Of a DNA stretch of 64,000 nucleotides, positions 61,121-64,000 are shown piece by piece. A model generated the notes under the pieces. That model was given only the letters and a program-made list of their open reading frames with translations. It did not search any database and had not been told where the DNA came from. This DNA comes from Homalodisca vitripennis (Eukaryota > Arthropoda > Insecta > Hemiptera > Cicadellidae). Each line of letters opens with the position of its first letter. The stretch's first letter is position 1. The position numbers were made by a program, and so were the translations under genes. The stretch covers positions 120,980,501 to 121,044,500 of the forward strand of contig NC_060215.1 of the NCBI RefSeq assembly GCF_021130785.1, read 5' to 3'.

Positions 61121-61325
61121 CTTATTTTACCAGGCGAAGATAGGGCTATGAAGCCCTCTCTAACACTTACCCTAAGTACCAACGGCTTAAAGGTGTTCCA
61201 AACCACCATCAACGGCCGGGCAGGCGGGCTGCTTGTAAGGACAGGTTTGGTCAGCAGTCAGCGATCCTAAGACATTATGTTGGTACTTGCGATAACACAT
61301 GTACCTGCTACACTGCTACACTGCA
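61121..61325 (-). mobile_element. second member of the 5S-SINE family
   Basis: On the minus strand: TGTAGCA...TACA..TGTTATCGCAAG (head, as at 294-320), then a diverged middle without a clear 5S box C, then GCCTGCCCGGCCGTTGATGG, CACCTTTAAGCCGTTGGT, the AGGGCT/AGCCCT stem and ATCTTCGCCTGGTAAAATAAG. The 3' half is the better match to 400-509. Confidence 0.65.
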
Positions 61326-62064
61326 CCACCGGCAAAATATAAAATATTGTATATTTCTGAAAAAAAAAAAAACTTACATTCTCTTCATGAGCAAGAAAGT
61401 AAATTGTCTCATCAGTGATGTTAGGGAGACTACACAAATCTATTAAGGATGTCTCGAAGGCTTCTCCTGCTAATTCAAAGATGAAATTTCATTTATTTCA
61501 GTTAAGATTGTCATTGATTACATTCTAATATTACATTAGTTTTGCCAAGTAATATAATAATACGTGCCAGTAGCACACATTTGCTGTACATATGGGCATA
61601 TCGATCAAAACCAGAAATTGTTTAATGTCTGACACATAATGAAGGCTTCCAAAATTACAATGAGCAAATATTTTTATGTTTCGTATTCTAAAAATTAACA
61701 AATGTATACATTGTATGAATGTGTTTCTTCGTGAATTTTTCAGGGCTTCTCCATTCTTGCTTACCTGATAGATGTCTTATATACGAGTATTTGCCAGTGA
61801 TAAGTAGATTATTTGCTTAGTGCAAACAGAGCCGCTTTTGTAAATGTTTTTGTTTCGGGTACAGGAGTGCAAGACTTCTTAAGATCTTTGGGGCGCAAAC
61901 TAGAAATAATGTACATTTTAAAGTGGATGTAAATGATAAAAAAATAGCATAGATTCATACTTTACAATATTTAGCAGTATATGCAGTTTTGCACTCCACC
62001 CTCATAAAACAAAGTTGGGATATTGATTTTATTTTTAGGTTAACAAATTCTCTACTTCTTATCG
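61326..62064. other. unassigned sequence
   Basis: Contains a poly-A run at about 61360. No other feature. Confidence 0.4.
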
Positions 62065-62406
62065 TTGTTTGATGACAACTATCTTTTGAAGCAGTGGATG
62101 GCTTATGATAAGAGATTGATAATTAAAGAGGATTGTAGGATTAGTGATTGTAAGGCGAAGCACTCTGTGGACCCATTTAAATTTGACAGCTTCGAAAACA
62201 TTGCCAACAATGTCTTTAAGCCTGTGGTCCCCTTCTTCCTGAATAAGAGCCAATTGAGTCTAAGACCTCTCATAACCCTATTGCTGATTGATATTAGTTC
62301 TGATCCAACAGTAGTAACCCATCATAGCTCAAAACAGACGGATTATAAGCAAACACATTTGCACTCAGCTAACAAATATTCGAACGGGGAACAAAATGTA
62401 ATTTAG
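62065..62406 (+). CDS. unrecognised ORF
   Basis: A 113-codon open frame whose first 65 residues have a mixed globular composition (DNYLLKQWM.., DCRISDCKAK, FKFDSFENI) before turning Ser/Thr/His-rich. There is no recognised domain and no clear acceptor site. The opposite strand is also open (62253-62059), so the coding strand is uncertain. It could be a host exon or a piece of a mobile element. Confidence 0.2.
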   Translation: MFDDNYLLKQWMAYDKRLIIKEDCRISDCKAKHSVDPFKFDSFENIANNVFKPVVPFFLNKSQLSLRPLITLLLIDISSDPTVVTHHSSKQTDYKQTHLHSANKYSNGEQNVI

Positions 62407-63659
62407 TTTTAGTAAAGAAAATGCAATGTAATTTCATGTGGTAAAAGAGTTTATTCATAAACTGTATACTTCTCAAGTATTAGGTAAGTTGTAAGAGTGA
62501 ATGTTTTAAAGTTTTGACAAAAGGACTAACAATCATTCATTTTCAATGCCCTCAAGCGCTTAATATTGCCCATCAGGAAAAGTTTTACTGTACGTTTTAT
62601 GTAATTTAATTTTGTTGCGCGTTGCGAGCATATATTTGAAAAACATTACATTTTGATATACATTTAAAAAGTGATGTAATGAAGTTGGCGTTTTTTTGTT
62701 ACGAGCCCAGCAAAGTTAACTTAATAAATACTGTATGGTTTACTTGAAGTCTTGTTCTATTAAGCAAAGAAGATGAGAAATAGAAGTTGGTCCTCAAAGG
62801 ACCTTTTTACTGCTTCCGGAGTGACAGGATATTTTGGATGGGTAAGGTTAGGGGTAGAGGCCACCTCCTATTGAAATTCACGAAGAAACATTTTGGGCAC
62901 TAATCAGTCAAGTATCCTTAGAAGAAGTGGAGTCCCGTTAAAACCAGCCTCTCCAGTTGAAGTGGGCAGGGGCGGCACAGCTTTATGTCCAGGATAACAA
63001 CTACCCTTAACCCCTAGGGAGCCCCACTAACACCATCAGTAATCCCCCACAGGACTACAATTATTGACCTACCCTTGCACTCCAATATCTTCACATTTGC
63101 GGTTAGTGATGTCCCACTCCTAGGCATCTGTAAGGTTGTCTAGATTTAAGTAATATATCGGATTTTACTTTGCCCAGTTACTGGTCTGACTCTGAATGCA
63201 AGGTTGTACATTTCTTATAATCGTATATAAAAACGAAGCGAGTATGTTGTATTGACTTTAACATCAAATGAGTTAGTCGTTAATGTTAGTTTTAATAGAT
63301 GAATTAATATTATTTTTTGCAAAATAGTAGTTGATGAACAATAAATACACACACAACATAATTCAATTATAGTTCAATAAATAAACACATCTTAACACTA
63401 CAATCAATTATTTCAGTCAACAATTGTCTGGATTTTACTACGTTTTGAAAATGTATTGTGGCTATTGTTATTTTAATATTTAAGCTATACGAGACTATGG
63501 GCTATTCTTATACTATATAAGCTATAACAAATTATTTAACTCTTTTTTAATAAAGCAAAAAGTGAGTAATAAACTTAGCGGGCAAATTACTAGTAGTGCA
63601 CTAACATATCGCCATTAGAAAGTATGGTAGTGACTAGTGTACTTCTTATACCAGTCTAG
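62407..63659. other. unassigned; GC-richer patch 62790-63130
   Basis: The patch contains a small stem-loop (GGTCC-TCAAA-GGACC near 62792) and short C- and G-rich runs. It could be the untranslated part of an old retroelement. Nothing is recognised with confidence. Confidence 0.3.
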
Positions 63660-63928
63660 TTTGTCTTGTATGCAAATGGGCCACCCCCGAGTGGGTAGCT
63701 TCCAAATAATACTATGATTTATTTGTAGGAAATATTTTGCAATTTGTCCAGTATAATGGCAAGATTGTTTCACACAAGAACGGTATTTCCAATCTCTACA
63801 GTATAGATGTTTTGTATGCAAATAGGCCACCCCCGAGCGGGTGGCCTTCAAATAATACTATGTTTTTTTTTTTTTTAAGAAATGTTTAGCAATTTGTCCA
63901 GTATAATGTCAATATTATTTTACACAAA
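63660..63928. repeat. tandem duplication (146-bp period) with a stem-loop
   Basis: TGTATGCAAAT.GGCCACCCCC starts at 63667 and 63813. Both copies continue through AAATAATACTATG and GCAATTTGTCCAGTATAATG. The second copy has a perfect 8-bp stem (GGCCACCC/GGGTGGCC) at 63825-63846; in the first copy the stem is imperfect. It is the partner of no other repeat in this window. Confidence 0.85.
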
Positions 63929-64000
63929 TAAACCAAAAACTCTCTTTCTTTAGTGAACGAGAGGTTTTTTTAAAAGATGCTGTCTTTAATACTGCATCGC

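Overview
This is an AT-rich, intron- and repeat-dominated piece of an animal nuclear genome, most likely an insect and perhaps a hemipteran. The grounds are an insect-like 5S rRNA-derived repeat, Jockey/CR1-like and Penelope-like retroelements, insect-style core-promoter motifs (TCAGT initiator), long AT/GT/GA microsatellites, and almost no uninterrupted coding sequence. No complete host gene is visible. Host-gene evidence is limited to one good terminal exon (47329-47655, +), a decayed inverted duplicate of it (58085-58429, -), a candidate promoter with a non-coding first exon (39385-39560, -), and a few unrecognised exon-like ORFs.

The dominant feature is one Ty3/gypsy-type LTR retrotransposon on the minus strand (17407-28263), flanked by a 4-bp TCAT target duplication. 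In element order it has a 5' LTR (27098-28263), a tRNA-Lys primer-binding site (27077-27094), gag (about 26988-25195), pol (protease, RT, RNase H, integrase, about 25191-21950), an extra third ORF (21804-20498), a purine tract and a 3' LTR (17407-20231). The third ORF is not an envelope. It has the H, D, Q and C arrangement of a Ulp1/SENP-type (C48) cysteine protease, with spacing as in yeast Ulp1, followed by an acidic region and a basic tail. The 3' LTR carries 12 tandem copies of a unit of about 150 bp that is single-copy in the 5' LTR. Where the two LTRs align they differ almost only in homopolymer lengths. The insertion is therefore recent, and many gag/pol frameshifts may be sequencing errors.

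Other mobile DNA: a 5S rRNA-derived SINE (281-512, +) and a relative (61121-61325, -); LINE pieces at 9024-9480 (-), 29100-30060 (+), 41095-41190 (+) and 43690-46850 (+); a degenerate Penelope-like element with RT and GIY-YIG remains (36880-38460, +); and a MITE-like inverted-repeat element (6162-6537). The SINE and at least one LINE share a 3' signature (stem-loop, then CCCTAACTT.CCTG, then TAAATAAG), suggesting a LINE/SINE partnership.

Tandem and dispersed repeats include an 88-bp minisatellite (31747-32190), a 90-bp minisatellite (56100-56720) with a diverged single unit at 60489-60552, a 440-bp dispersed repeat at 990-1440 and 55668-56055, a 155-bp direct repeat at 33192/34021, and many (AT)n, (GT)n and (GA)n tracts. 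The remaining stretches are AT-rich with no feature I can support; they are listed so that the annotation is complete.
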